From Gallionella sp. UBA4737 (GTDB taxonomy: Bacteria > Pseudomonadota > Gammaproteobacteria > Burkholderiales > Gallionellaceae): a stretch of DNA of 36,503 nt. The notes under the pieces were generated by a model, which had not been told where the DNA came from, searched no databases, and was given only the letters and a program-made list of their open reading frames with translations. This document shows, piece after piece, positions 23,305 through 32,445 of the stretch (position 1 is the first letter of the stretch; each line of letters opens with the position of its first letter). The stretch covers positions 440 through 36,942 of the forward strand of contig DHIV01000053.1 in the NCBI GenBank assembly GCA_002403995.1, given 5' to 3'. Both the position numbers and the translations under genes were made by a program.

Positions 23305-24564
23305 ATGAATAATGTCAAAGAATACATGCAGGGCGTAGGTCAGGCCGCACGCGCGGCTTCGCGCTTGATGGCGCAGGCTGACACCGCAAAGAAAAACCGC
23401 GCGTTGCTTGCCATCGCGGATGCCATCCTGCGCGACAGCGCAAAATTGATCGCCGCCAACGCCACCGATGTCGCTGATGCAAAGGCCAAAGGTTTGGATG
23501 CGGCATCGGTGGACAGACTCACGCTGACCGATAAGACCATACGCGGCATGGCCGAGGGTTTGCGGCAGATCGCGCAACTGCCCGACCTGATCGGCGCGAT
23601 CAGCGACTTGAATTATCGCCCTTCCGGCATCCAGGTCGGCAAGATGCGCGTTCCGCTCGGCGTGATCGGCATCATTTATGAGTCACGCCCCAACGTCACA
23701 GCGGATGCCGCCGGACTGTGCATAAAATCCGGCAATGCGGCGATCCTGCGCGGCGGTTCGGAAGCCATTTATTCCAACCAGGCCATCGCAGAGTGTGTGC
23801 ATGACGGGCTGCGCGCTGCAGGATTGCCAAAGGATGCGGTGCAAGTTGTCACCACCGCAGATCGCGCCGCAGTCGGCGAACTGATAACGATGAAGGAATA
23901 TGTGGACGTGATCGTGCCGCGCGGCGGCAAAGGGTTGATCGAGCGCATCTCCGAAGAATCCAGAATTCCGGTGATCAAACACCTGCACGGCGTATGCCAC
24001 GTCTATATCGACGACGAAGCCGATCTCGACAAGGCGATACGCATCGCCGACAACGCCAAGACGCATCGCTATGGCGTATGCAACGCGATGGAGACGCTGC
24101 TGGTCGCGCAAAGCGTGGCTGCAAAGGTATTACCCAAATTATGCAAGATCTACCTTGATAAAAATGTCGAGCTGCGCGGCGACGAAGTATCTCGCGCGCT
24201 GGTGCCGCAGATGAAGATCGCCACCGAAGAGGACTGGTTCACCGAATATCTCGCACCGATACTTGCGGTGCGGGTGGTGGCCGGTCTGGATGAAGCCATC
24301 GAGCACATCGCCACCTACGGCTCGCAGCATACCGACAGCATCGTGACTGAGAATTACACCAAGGCGATGCGTTTCCTGCGCGAGGTGGATTCCAGTTCGG
24401 TGATGGTGAACGCCTCGACGCGCTTCGCCGACGGTTTTGAGTACGGCCTTGGCGCCGAGATCGGCATCTCCACCGACAAGATCCACGCGCGCGGCCCGGT
24501 CGGTCTGGAAGGGCTGACCTCGCAGAAATACATCGTGCTGGGCAGCGGCCAGATTCGTGTCTGA
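23305..24564 (+). CDS. proA: gamma-glutamyl phosphate reductase
   Basis: NADPH-dependent second step of proline synthesis: glutamyl 5-phosphate to glutamate semialdehyde. The 419-residue aldehyde-dehydrogenase-fold protein has VPLGVIGIIYESRPNVTADA, KSGNAAILRGGSEA, VPRGGKGLIERI, and the catalytic Cys in HLHGVCHVYID. The C-terminal GLGAEIGISTDKIHARGPVG is also typical. ATGs at 23275, 23296 and 23305 are in frame; the first overlaps the predicted promoter, and MNNVKEYMQGVGQAA gives the usual length. No strong ribosome-binding site is present. It is divergent from trpC; proB is not adjacent. Confidence 0.96.
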   Translation: MNNVKEYMQGVGQAARAASRLMAQADTAKKNRALLAIADAILRDSAKLIAANATDVADAKAKGLDAASVDRLTLTDKTIRGMAEGLRQIAQLPDLIGAISDLNYRPSGIQVGKMRVPLGVIGIIYESRPNVTADAAGLCIKSGNAAILRGGSEAIYSNQAIAECVHDGLRAAGLPKDAVQVVTTADRAAVGELITMKEYVDVIVPRGGKGLIERISEESRIPVIKHLHGVCHVYIDDEADLDKAIRIADNAKTHRYGVCNAMETLLVAQSVAAKVLPKLCKIYLDKNVELRGDEVSRALVPQMKIATEEDWFTEYLAPILAVRVVAGLDEAIEHIATYGSQHTDSIVTENYTKAMRFLREVDSSSVMVNASTRFADGFEYGLGAEIGISTDKIHARGPVGLEGLTSQKYIVLGSGQIRV

Positions 24565-24609
24565 ACCAACCCAGGCTTTTCAAAAAATAACTACAAGGAA
24601 GCGAACACC

Positions 24610-26391
24610 ATGAGCCAAATCATCGAAGTCAAAGTGCCGGACATCGGCGATTTCAAGGACATTGCGGTCATCGAGGTTTTCGTAAAGGCCGGTGACAAAG
24701 TCGAGGCCGAGCAATCGCTGATCACGCTGGAGACCGACAAGGCCGCGATGGAAGTGCCATGCCCGGCCGCAGGCGTGGTGAAAGCGCTCAAGGTCAAGGT
24801 CGGCGACAAGGTTTCTGAAGGCAGCGTGATCCTGACATTAGAGCAGGATCAAGGATCGAGGATCGAGGATCGAGCAAAACCTGCGGCCAGCACCCCTGCA
24901 CCGGCGGCGGCCCTAAGCAAACCCGCTATTACGTCTTCCCCTCAATCCTCAATCCTCAATCCTCAATCCTTTATAAAAGGCGACCTCCACGCCGAAGTGC
25001 TGGTGCTGGGCGCCGGCCCCGGCGGCTATACCGCCGCGTTCCGCGCGGCCGACCTGGGTAAGCAGGTGATACTGGTGGAAAAATTCGCCATTCTGGGCGG
25101 CGTGTGTCTGAACGTCGGCTGCATTCCGTCCAAGGCGCTGCTGCATGTCGCCAAGGTAATCAGCGAAGCCGAAGAAGTTGCGCATCACGGCGTGACGTTC
25201 GCGAAGCCTAAGATCGACATCAATCAAATCCGCACTTGGAAAGAAAGCGTCATCAATAAACTCACCGGCGGATTGTCTGCACTGGCCAAGCAGCGCAAGG
25301 TGCAGGTGGTGCAAGGCACCGCGAAATTCACGTCGCCCAATCACCTGACTGTTGAAACCAAGGACGGCAAGAAAACCATCAGCTTCGACACCGCGATCAT
25401 CGCCGCAGGTTCCAGCGTGGCGCGCATCCCCGGCTTCCCCTATGACGATCCGCGCATCATCGATTCCACCGGCGCGCTGCAATTGCAGGATGTGCCCAAG
25501 CGCATGCTGATCATCGGCGGCGGCATCATCGGGCTGGAAATGGCCACCGTGTACGATGCGCTCGGCAGCAAGATCACCGTGGTCGAGCTGATGGATCAGC
25601 TGATGCCCGGAGCGGACAAGGATCTGGTCAAGCCGCTGCACAAGCGCATCGAAAAACGCTATGAGGCGATCTATCTTAAGACCAAGGTCAGCAAGATCGA
25701 GGCGCAGAAGAACGGCCTGAAAGTCACCTTCGAAGGTGAGCAGGCGCCCGAGCCGCAACTGTATGACCGCGTGCTGATGGCCGTGGGCCGCCGCCCCAAC
25801 GGGCGCGACATCGGCGCGGACGCCGCAGGCGTGACCGTCAACGAGCGCGGCTTCATTCCGGTGAACATCCAGATGCGCACCAACGTGCCGCACATCTATG
25901 CGATCGGCGACATCGTCGGCGACCCGATGCTGGCGCACAAGGCAACCCACGAAGGCAAGGTCGCCGCGGAGGTCATCGCCGGACACCATGCCGCGTTCGA
26001 GCCGCTGACCATTCCTTCAGTCGCCTACACCGATCCCGAGATCGCGTGGATGGGCCTGACCGAAACCCAGGCCAAGGCACAAGGCATAGCCTACGAAAAA
26101 GCCAGCTTCCCGTGGGCTGCCTCGGGACGCGCACTGTCGGTCGGCCGCGAAGAAGGCGCGACCAAGGTGCTGCTCGATCCGTCCACGCGCCGCATCCTGG
26201 GCGCGGGCATCGTCGGTGTGAATGCCGGTGAACTGATCGCCGAGGCGGTGCTCGCGCTGGAGATGGGCGCGGACATGGAAGACATCGGCCTGACCATACA
26301 CCCGCACCCGACCCTGTCGGAGACGCTGGGCTTCGCCGCCGAAATGGCTGAAGGAACCATCACCGACTTGATCGCGCCGCGCAAGAAATGA
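24610..26391 (+). CDS. lpdA: dihydrolipoamide dehydrogenase with N-terminal lipoyl domain
   Basis: The E3 flavoprotein that re-oxidises dihydrolipoamide in 2-oxoacid dehydrogenase complexes. The 593-residue form carries its own lipoyl domain (residues 1-77, modified Lys44 in ETDKAAMEVP). A linker of about 45 residues leads to the pyridine-nucleotide disulfide oxidoreductase: FAD loop VLVLGAGPGGYTAAF, redox Cys166/Cys171 in GGVCLNVGCIPSK, NAD loop LIIGGGIIGLEM, IYAIGDIVGDPMLAHKA, and the His-Glu pair in HPHPTLSE. The linker is encoded largely by two inverted heptamer arrays (24845-24970), which is unusual. AAGGAAG lies about 8 nt before the ATG. No E1 or E2 gene is in the window. Confidence 0.95.
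   Translation: MSQIIEVKVPDIGDFKDIAVIEVFVKAGDKVEAEQSLITLETDKAAMEVPCPAAGVVKALKVKVGDKVSEGSVILTLEQDQGSRIEDRAKPAASTPAPAAALSKPAITSSPQSSILNPQSFIKGDLHAEVLVLGAGPGGYTAAFRAADLGKQVILVEKFAILGGVCLNVGCIPSKALLHVAKVISEAEEVAHHGVTFAKPKIDINQIRTWKESVINKLTGGLSALAKQRKVQVVQGTAKFTSPNHLTVETKDGKKTISFDTAIIAAGSSVARIPGFPYDDPRIIDSTGALQLQDVPKRMLIIGGGIIGLEMATVYDALGSKITVVELMDQLMPGADKDLVKPLHKRIEKRYEAIYLKTKVSKIEAQKNGLKVTFEGEQAPEPQLYDRVLMAVGRRPNGRDIGADAAGVTVNERGFIPVNIQMRTNVPHIYAIGDIVGDPMLAHKATHEGKVAAEVIAGHHAAFEPLTIPSVAYTDPEIAWMGLTETQAKAQGIAYEKASFPWAASGRALSVGREEGATKVLLDPSTRRILGAGIVGVNAGELIAEAVLALEMGADMEDIGLTIHPHPTLSETLGFAAEMAEGTITDLIAPRKK
24845..24970. repeat. inverted heptamer arrays inside the lpdA linker
   Basis: Left arm: four head-to-tail copies of GGATCRA (24846-24873). 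Right arm: four copies of CCTCAAT plus CCT (24940-24970), which read GGATTGA on the other strand. The arms are thus inverted copies of one 7-bp motif, GGATYRA, about 66 bp apart. They add linker residues such as GSRIEDR and SILNPQS without breaking the frame. Confidence 0.9.
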
Positions 26392-27137
26392 TGCGCCGCG
26401 GTTTGATTTTTGCATTTCTGGTGCTGAGTGCCCCGGCCGGAGCGCTCGATCTGAACGGATTCAAGACAAGACTCCACGACCTGACCAAACCCGCCGCATC
26501 AAATCCCGGCTCGGGGCTTGCACAGTTCAGCAATCAAGACCAGATCGAAAGCCTCCGACAGGCACTCACGCAGGGTGCGGAAACTGCCGTGTCCAGCCTC
26601 GCCCGCAAGGATGGTTTCCTCGGCAATGCCAAGGTGCGCATCCCGCTGCCGGACAACCTGCAAAAAGCGGACAAGACCATGCGCAAATTCGGCATGGGCA
26701 AATATCCGGATGAGCTTATCACTTCGATGAATCGTGCCGCGGAAGCCGCCGTGCCGGAAGCGAAAACGCTGTTTGTCGGCGCGATCAAAAAAATGACCGT
26801 GGACGATGCCAGAGGCATACTCACCGGTGGCGACGATGCCGCCACAAAGTACTTTCGCAAAAACACCGAAACCGCACTGGCCGGCAAATTCAAGCCCATC
26901 GTGGGCAAGGCGATGCAAAAAGTGAAGCTGGCCGAAACATACGACCGGTTCGCCGGCAAGGGCGCGAAGTTCGGCCTGGTGGACAAACGCGACGCCCAAC
27001 TGGATGACTACATCACGCGCAAGGCGATGGACGGACTATTTTTAATGATGGCGGAGCAGGAAAAAGCCATCCGCGAGCATCCGTTGCAAGCCACCGGTGA
27101 TCTGGCGAAAAAAATCTTCGCAGCGATCAAGCATTAG
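26388..27137 (+). CDS. DUF4197 exported protein
   Basis: A 249-residue protein of unknown function. It has a signal peptide (MMRRGLIFAFLVLSAPAGA, cut before LDLNGF) and an all-helical mature domain. Landmarks I associate with DUF4197 are QDQIESLRQALTQGAETAV, VRIPLPDNLQK, LITSMNRAAEAAVPEAKTLF, DDARGILTGGDDAATKYF and the C-terminal DGLFLMMAEQEKAIREHP. The ATG overlaps the lpdA stop (ATGA), so it is translationally coupled to lpdA, although a functional link to E3 is not evident. A periplasmic location is expected. Confidence 0.88.
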   Translation: MMRRGLIFAFLVLSAPAGALDLNGFKTRLHDLTKPAASNPGSGLAQFSNQDQIESLRQALTQGAETAVSSLARKDGFLGNAKVRIPLPDNLQKADKTMRKFGMGKYPDELITSMNRAAEAAVPEAKTLFVGAIKKMTVDDARGILTGGDDAATKYFRKNTETALAGKFKPIVGKAMQKVKLAETYDRFAGKGAKFGLVDKRDAQLDDYITRKAMDGLFLMMAEQEKAIREHPLQATGDLAKKIFAAIKH

Positions 27138-27163
27138 CTCAGGCTGCTGCGCTCGACTTTCGC

Positions 27164-27360
27164 ATGAGTGATGCCGCCGGCCTCTATGCCCTGTTCTTCA
27201 GCAGTTTCCTGGCTGCCACGCTGCTGCCCGGCGGTTCGGAAGCCTCGTTGTTCGCAGTACTCAAGATTATCCTGAAACGCTGTGGATCGCGCTGGCCATC
27301 GGCAAGTTCGCGCGCTACGGGCTGAATGCAGCAGCGATGTCATATCCATTGAGCGAGTAG
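27164..27360 (+). pseudogene. remnant of a YqaA/DedA-like membrane protein gene
   Basis: From the ATG at 27164 the frame reads MSDAAGLYALFFSSFLAATL then LPGGSEASLFAVL, the typical beginning of YqaA-type small membrane proteins. It then loses sense. In another frame just before the stop at 27358-27360, the DNA reads TLWIALAIGKFARYGLNAAA, the typical end of the same family. About 100 central codons appear to be deleted and the two ends are out of frame, so no functional product is expected. The family call rests on recalled patterns. Confidence 0.75.
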
Positions 27361-27403
27361 CCCGATAACAGTATAGTCTGAAAGACTATCCAAGGAGTCA
27401 CAC

Positions 27404-29185
27404 ATGGAGCAGATGAGCAAGCATGAACATAAACTGACTTTGCCGGAGCTTCTGGGCATGTTGGTTGCCGATGGCATGGTCAGCCAGGCTGGCGCCGATG
27501 CGATGATTTCCGAACGGCGTGGTCAGCGCCAGAACGTTCACCCATTGACGGTCATTGCCGGACAGAATTGGAAATCGCTGCTGCCGCCGCACAAGGTTAT
27601 GCATCAGGATGCGCTGGCTGAATGGCTTGCAGGACATGTAGGCCTCGAGTATCTCCACATCGATCCGCTGAAGATCGACTTCTCGGCCGTCACCGACATC
27701 ATGTCCAACGACTATGCCACGCGCTTCGGCATCCTGCCGGTGCAGATGACGCCGAACGAGGTGGTCATCGCCACCTCCGAACCCTTTCTGCGCGACTGGG
27801 AAAATGTGCTCAAACAGACCCTGCGCAAGAACATCCGCCGCGTCATCGCCTCCCCGGAAGACATCAGCCGTTACCTGGTCGAGTTCTATAATCTGGCCCG
27901 CTCGGTGAAAAAAGCCTCGCAGACCAAGCACCAGGAAAAATCCGGGCAAGCCTCGTTCGAACAATTGGTGGAGTTGGGCAAGACCAAGCAACAGTTCGAT
28001 GCCAACGACCAGCACATCGTCACGATCGTCGACTGGTTGTGGCAGTATGCTTTCGAGCAGCGCGCTTCGGACATCCATATCGAACCGAGGCGCAATATCG
28101 GATTTGTGCGCTTCCGCATCGATGGCGTGTTGCACCAGGTATACCAGATCCCGATGTCGGTGATGACTGCGATGACCAGCCGCATCAAGCTGCTCGGGCG
28201 CATGGATGTGATCGAGAAGCGCCGCCCCCAGGATGGCCGCGTCAAGACGCGCACCGCCGAAGGCCAGGAGGTGGAATTGCGCTTGTCCACACTGCCGACC
28301 GCCTTCGGCGAAAAACTGGTGATGCGTATCTTCGATCCGGAAGTGCTGGTGCGCGACTTTGCCGAACTTGGTTTTTCCGACGAAGATCGTGTCCGCTGGG
28401 ACAAGATGACATCGCAGCCGAACGGCATCATCCTCGTCACCGGACCGACCGGGTCGGGCAAGACCACCACGCTGTATTCCACGCTCAAACATCTGGCCAC
28501 GCCGGAGGTCAACGTCTGCACCATCGAAGACCCGATCGAGATGGTCGAGCCTGCATTCAACCAGATGCAGGTGCAGCATGGCATCGATCTCAATTTCGTC
28601 GATGGGTTGCGGGCGCTGATGCGGCAGGATCCGGACATCATCATGGTGGGCGAAATCCGTGACCTGGAGACCGCCGACATGGCGATCCAGGCCGCGCTGA
28701 CCGGCCACCTCGTGTTGTCCACGCTGCACACCAACGATGCTCCCTCGGCAATCACCCGGCTGCTGGATCTCGGTGTCGCGCCTTTCATGATCAATGCCAC
28801 CGTGCTCGGCATCATGGCGCAACGGCTGGTGCGCACGCTGTGCCCGCATTGCAAGCGGCCGCAGGCGGTGCGCGCCGATGAGAATGAGCAATGGGACGAA
28901 CTTGTCGCGCCGTGGAAGACCGGACGGCCGGCCCAATTCCAGCATCAGGAAGGTTGCCTCGAATGTCGTATGACGGGATACTCGGGGCGTATCGGTATTT
29001 ATGAGATCCTGATGTTGTCGCCCGAATTGCGCAAACTGATCACCCCAAACACCGATGTGGCGCGCATTCGCGAAGTAGCCTACCGCGAAGGCATGAAACC
29101 ATTGCGGATATCAGGAGCAATGAAAGTCGCGGCAGGAACGACGACACTTGACGAAGTCATCAAGGTCGCGCCGCCGGCCAACTAG
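27404..29185 (+). CDS. GspE/PilB-family secretion or pilus assembly ATPase
   Basis: A 593-residue hexameric ATPase of the type II secretion/type IV pilus class. It has an N-terminal GspE/MshEN domain (about residues 10-165), Walker A GPTGSGKTTTLYS, an Asp box (VCTIEDPIEMVEPAFNQMQV), Walker B DPDIIMVGEIRDLETADMA and a His box GHLVLSTLHTND. A tetracysteine zinc site follows, CPHCKR with CLECRMTGYSGR. AAGGAG sits 7 nt before the ATG. No pilin, inner-membrane platform or secretin gene is nearby, so the apparatus it serves lies elsewhere. A short hairpin ATAGTC-TGAAA-GACTAT (27373-27389) precedes the ribosome-binding site. Confidence 0.93.
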   Translation: MEQMSKHEHKLTLPELLGMLVADGMVSQAGADAMISERRGQRQNVHPLTVIAGQNWKSLLPPHKVMHQDALAEWLAGHVGLEYLHIDPLKIDFSAVTDIMSNDYATRFGILPVQMTPNEVVIATSEPFLRDWENVLKQTLRKNIRRVIASPEDISRYLVEFYNLARSVKKASQTKHQEKSGQASFEQLVELGKTKQQFDANDQHIVTIVDWLWQYAFEQRASDIHIEPRRNIGFVRFRIDGVLHQVYQIPMSVMTAMTSRIKLLGRMDVIEKRRPQDGRVKTRTAEGQEVELRLSTLPTAFGEKLVMRIFDPEVLVRDFAELGFSDEDRVRWDKMTSQPNGIILVTGPTGSGKTTTLYSTLKHLATPEVNVCTIEDPIEMVEPAFNQMQVQHGIDLNFVDGLRALMRQDPDIIMVGEIRDLETADMAIQAALTGHLVLSTLHTNDAPSAITRLLDLGVAPFMINATVLGIMAQRLVRTLCPHCKRPQAVRADENEQWDELVAPWKTGRPAQFQHQEGCLECRMTGYSGRIGIYEILMLSPELRKLITPNTDVARIREVAYREGMKPLRISGAMKVAAGTTTLDEVIKVAPPAN

Positions 29186-29356
29186 CTGCAACACGTTTTG
29201 CTCTGCCCAACCCGTTGTATGCGGCGCTGTTGATTGCGACCCGTATTATCGCGCACCGATGGCCGGACGCACCGGTCTACAGTTGGTCAGCTTCACGGCA
29301 GGAAAGTATGGCAGAATCGCCTGCGCCCATCCCAGACCAAACCCGTTATTCTTCCG

Positions 29357-30658
29357 ATGAAAAAAGCAATCGCCCAATGGCTGAACAAGCTCGGCCCCGG
29401 ACTGATCACCGGCGCCGCCGATGACGACCCCAGCGGTATTGCCACCTATTCACAGGGCGGCGCGCAATACGGTTTCGGCACATTGTGGACGCTGCTGATC
29501 ACATATCCGCTGATGGTCGGCATCCAGGTGATCAGCGCCCGCATCGGCTGCGTCACAGGTCGCGGCCTGGCGGCCAACCTGGCAAAGGCCAACTCGCGCG
29601 GCGTGACACTGTCTTTGGTTACTTTGCTGCTGGTGGCCAATACCATCAACATCGGAGCCGATCTGGCAGCAATGGCTGACGCCATGGAATTGGTGGTCGG
29701 CGGACCCAGCCACATCTACGCGGTCGCGTTTGGCATGGCCTGTTTGCTGTTGCAGGTGTTCATACCTTACCAGCGTTACGTGGGCATATTGAAATGGCTG
29801 ACACTGACATTGTTTGCCTACGTGGGAACCGTATTTGCAGTGCATGTCCCATGGGGTGAAGCATTACATGGAACGCTGGTACCAAAAATCGTACACTCGC
29901 AAAATTACCTGCTGCTCATCGTGGCGATCTTTGGCACAACCATCAGCCCCTACCTGTTTTTCTGGCAGGCAGGCCAGGAAGTGGAGGATCTGAAAGTGCA
30001 GCGCGACGGCACTTCATTGCGCAATTCGCCGGAGGATGCCCAACATCATCTGCGCCGGATCAATATCGATACCCTGCTGGGTATGGCGTTTTCGCAACTC
30101 ATTGCATTTTTTATCATGCTAACCACTGCAGTCACCCTGTATACGCACGGCGTGCATGACATCCAGACTTCCGCCCAAGCAGCTGAAGCCCTGCGGCCGA
30201 TCGGCGGTGAATTCACGTTTTTATTGTTTGCCTGCGGCATCATCGGCACCGGGATGCTGGCCGTGCCGGTGCTGGCAGGCTCGGCAGCCTATGCAGTGGC
30301 GGAAACCTTTCGCTGGCCGTCCGGTCTTGGCCTGGAGCTCAAAGCGGCAAAGGACTTTTATGCGATCATCGCGCTGGCAACCATGGTTGGCGTGCTGCTG
30401 GATTTCAGCCCCATCGATCCGGTCAAAGCGCTGTTGTGGAGCGCCGTGATCAACGGCGTGATCTCCGTTCCGTTGATGATGGCGATAATGGATATCGCGA
30501 CACAACAAAAAATCATGGGCAAGTTCGTGATCAGTGCCCGTCTGCGCTGGCTGGGCTGGCTGGCCACCGGGGTAATGGCTGCAGCAGCATTGGCATTTGG
30601 CTTGTTCAGCCTGGAGGAATATTTCAAGCTGAATTGGCCATTTCTCTCAGGTCGCTGA
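29357..30658 (+). CDS. Nramp-like divalent-cation transporter with altered metal-site motifs
   Basis: A 433-residue inner-membrane protein with about eleven hydrophobic helices and the LeuT-like Nramp fold. In classical Nramp the metal is held by Asp and Asn of a DPGN motif in helix 1 and by Met in the MPH motif of helix 6. Here helix 1 reads DDDPSG (residues 22-27) and helix 6 reads FGTTISPYLFFWQ (192-204), so Asn and Met are both absent. Substrate and coupling may therefore differ from Mn/Fe-proton symport. The start MKKAIAQWLNKLGPG is chosen because homology-like sequence begins there; the open frame extends 41 codons upstream without sense. No Mn or Fe regulator is seen nearby. Confidence 0.87.
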   Translation: MKKAIAQWLNKLGPGLITGAADDDPSGIATYSQGGAQYGFGTLWTLLITYPLMVGIQVISARIGCVTGRGLAANLAKANSRGVTLSLVTLLLVANTINIGADLAAMADAMELVVGGPSHIYAVAFGMACLLLQVFIPYQRYVGILKWLTLTLFAYVGTVFAVHVPWGEALHGTLVPKIVHSQNYLLLIVAIFGTTISPYLFFWQAGQEVEDLKVQRDGTSLRNSPEDAQHHLRRINIDTLLGMAFSQLIAFFIMLTTAVTLYTHGVHDIQTSAQAAEALRPIGGEFTFLLFACGIIGTGMLAVPVLAGSAAYAVAETFRWPSGLGLELKAAKDFYAIIALATMVGVLLDFSPIDPVKALLWSAVINGVISVPLMMAIMDIATQQKIMGKFVISARLRWLGWLATGVMAAAALAFGLFSLEEYFKLNWPFLSGR

Positions 30659-30682
30659 CCAGTTATTTGCATCATTATCCTA

Positions 30683-31584
30683 TTAATCCCGGAGCCTGGA
30701 TCTTTCCCGGATTTTCTTGCGGCGGCTCTCGAATTCATTGCGGCGAGGCTCACGACGCTGCTCTGACCGTTCCAGCCGGTGCCCGCGAATTTCGTGGCGC
30801 GTCTCCGTTGCCTGCCCATGCTCTCGCATGTGAACACTGGCGTGCCGATCGCTGGCGTGTCTGGGCTGCTTCTCGCGAATCGATCTCAGCCGCTGGATAC
30901 GCTGTTCGCGCATATGCTCGATACGGCCGCGAAAGAATTCCTTTCGTTGCTGGATACGCGCCTCGATCTTCAATCTGCGCCTTGCCCAGAAATCAGGTCG
31001 TCTCAACATAAGAAAGGGCGCTACCGCCCTGTTTTTCGGAACAAAGGCAAACTTGCCGGGACTCACTTCCGTTTCGCCTTGCGGAGTCTTCAATAATGTA
31101 GCGCCTTCATTGACCGTGTCGTAGGTGCCGGGTTCGTCGCCATCGGCTTTTCTCGATCACCGTAGTCTCATGGTCAGTTTCCCCGGATTCCTACCGTGGC
31201 ATTTGGCGTGGTGATGCGATACGCGGAATTGTCGTGTTTGCCTACCCAGCCGGTGATGGAGCGCATCGCTCCTCTGAATAGCGACATGAATATCTTGTCG
31301 GCGGTGCCGCCTTCGGCTTTGTACGCGTCCACCCGAAATGCTGTACTGGGGCGCAAAGCGATTATGCCGCCATCTTCCGTAACGAGGTGCACCTCGCTGC
31401 CAGATGCGGTTTCGATGGTCTGCCCTTCGTATATCTTCTGGCCCGCGGAAACACCACTGGCTTTCCCCGATTGGTCTGATACAGAAGCATTCCCGGAGAT
31501 GGCATCAACGGTGCCAAACAATTCTGCCGGATAAGCAATGTGACAAATCATCAGCGCTGTCAGGAATGCGAGCAGGATTTTCAA
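30683..31584 (-). pseudogene. fecR-domain exported protein gene with two single-base frameshifts
   Basis: Frame one starts at TTG 31584 (GGAGG 6 nt upstream) with a signal peptide (KILLAFLTALMICHIAYPAE). It enters a FecR domain (LFGTVDAISGNASVSDQSGK, KIYEGQTIETASGSEVHLVT, FRVDAYKA) and stops after ATVGIRGN at 31174. Dropping one A from AAA at 31178-31180 continues with RGTDHETTVIEK. Dropping one A from AAAA at 31148-31151 then joins ADGDEPGTYDTVNEGATLLK and the open frame to 30683. The corrected gene is exactly 900 nt, 299 residues, ending in an Arg/Glu-rich tail. It could be a true pseudogene or two homopolymer sequencing errors. Confidence 0.85.
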
Positions 31585-31970
31585 TTTGGCACCTCCAATA
31601 TTCTTGCGCCTGATTGTTGCGCCGCGACGCAGCCGCCCGATAAGAAACCAAGTCTGATATGAACTTCCGCCAACATGGTGCATGTGGCTGAATCATACGA
31701 CAGGGCATGATTGGAAGTAAATTCCGGATCGATGCAGGGACCAGGTCCGGGTGCGCGCGGCTTGTGGCCCCTTTAACCAGACTCCTCGATCTTGTTTTCG
31801 GGTTGCGTTCAAATGAATACAAGTGCGGCTTATGATCCCGCTTGAGTCCCGGTCGCAATCTGATTTAATGCGTGGGCGGCATGGCATGGCAGTCTGGCTC
31901 ACGACATTCAAGAAAAACGATACCATGTCCATCACTGATCCTGAATTAATAACCATCCAGGAGGATAATC
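31585..31970. other. 386-bp gap between the fecR-like gene and mscL
   Basis: No supportable gene, tRNA or strong hairpin was seen. It must hold the divergent promoters of both genes. The short frames present lack ribosome-binding sites and motifs. Confidence 0.5.
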
Positions 31971-32369
31971 ATGAGCATAGTCCAGGAATTCAAGGAATTT
32001 GCAGTCAAGGGAAACGTGGTTGATATGGCTGTTGGTGTGATTATCGGCACCGCATTCGGAAAAATCGTTTCATCTTTTGTAACCGATGTCGTCATGCCTC
32101 CCATCGGTGTGTTGATAGGCGGTGTGGATTTCTCGAAATTAGCCTTTACCCTTCTGGATGCCACTGCAACTGCGCCTGCTGTCGTGATCAGCTATGGCAA
32201 ATTCATACAAACGGTTGTCGACTTTACGATCATTGCTGCGGTCATCTTCATGGTCATCAAGGGCATCAACTCGCTGAAGAAGAAAGCTGAAGCAGCGCCG
32301 GCAACACCAGCCGCACCGCCGGCACAAGAAGTCCTGTTGACGGAAATCCGTGATTTGCTGAAAAAATAA
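31971..32369 (+). CDS. mscL: large-conductance mechanosensitive channel
   Basis: An inner-membrane pentamer that opens under strong membrane tension to release solutes after hypo-osmotic shock. The 132-residue protein begins MSIVQEFKEFAVKGNVVDMA (amphipathic N-helix and start of TM1) and contains the pore constriction region VDMAVGVIIGTAFGKIVSSF. The periplasmic loop is followed by TM2 (VDFTIIAAVIFMVIKGINSL) and the C-terminal helix bundle EVLLTEIRDLLKK after an Ala/Pro-rich linker. AGGAGG lies 6 nt before the ATG. Confidence 0.97.
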   Translation: MSIVQEFKEFAVKGNVVDMAVGVIIGTAFGKIVSSFVTDVVMPPIGVLIGGVDFSKLAFTLLDATATAPAVVISYGKFIQTVVDFTIIAAVIFMVIKGINSLKKKAEAAPATPAAPPAQEVLLTEIRDLLKK

Positions 32370-32393
32370 TTCGGCAAATATCATGTTGTCCGC

Positions 32394-32422
32394 AAAAATG
32401 TTCCGTGCTTCGCAACGTTTTT
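32394..32422. terminator. hairpin between mscL and the GT-C gene
   Basis: AAAAATGTT (32394-32402) pairs with AACGTTTTT (32414-32422), with a G-U or A-C at one position depending on strand; a further CG/CG lies inside. The A and T runs could serve both converging genes. It is weaker than the other terminators. Confidence 0.5.
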
Positions 32423-32445
32423 ACGGGCACGAATTCCAGTCTTCT

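Noticed and set aside
27398..28945. 515-residue minus-strand frame opposite the GspE-like gene
   Set aside because: Antisense shadow of a well-supported ATPase gene; composition is His/Asp/Arg-rich without motifs.
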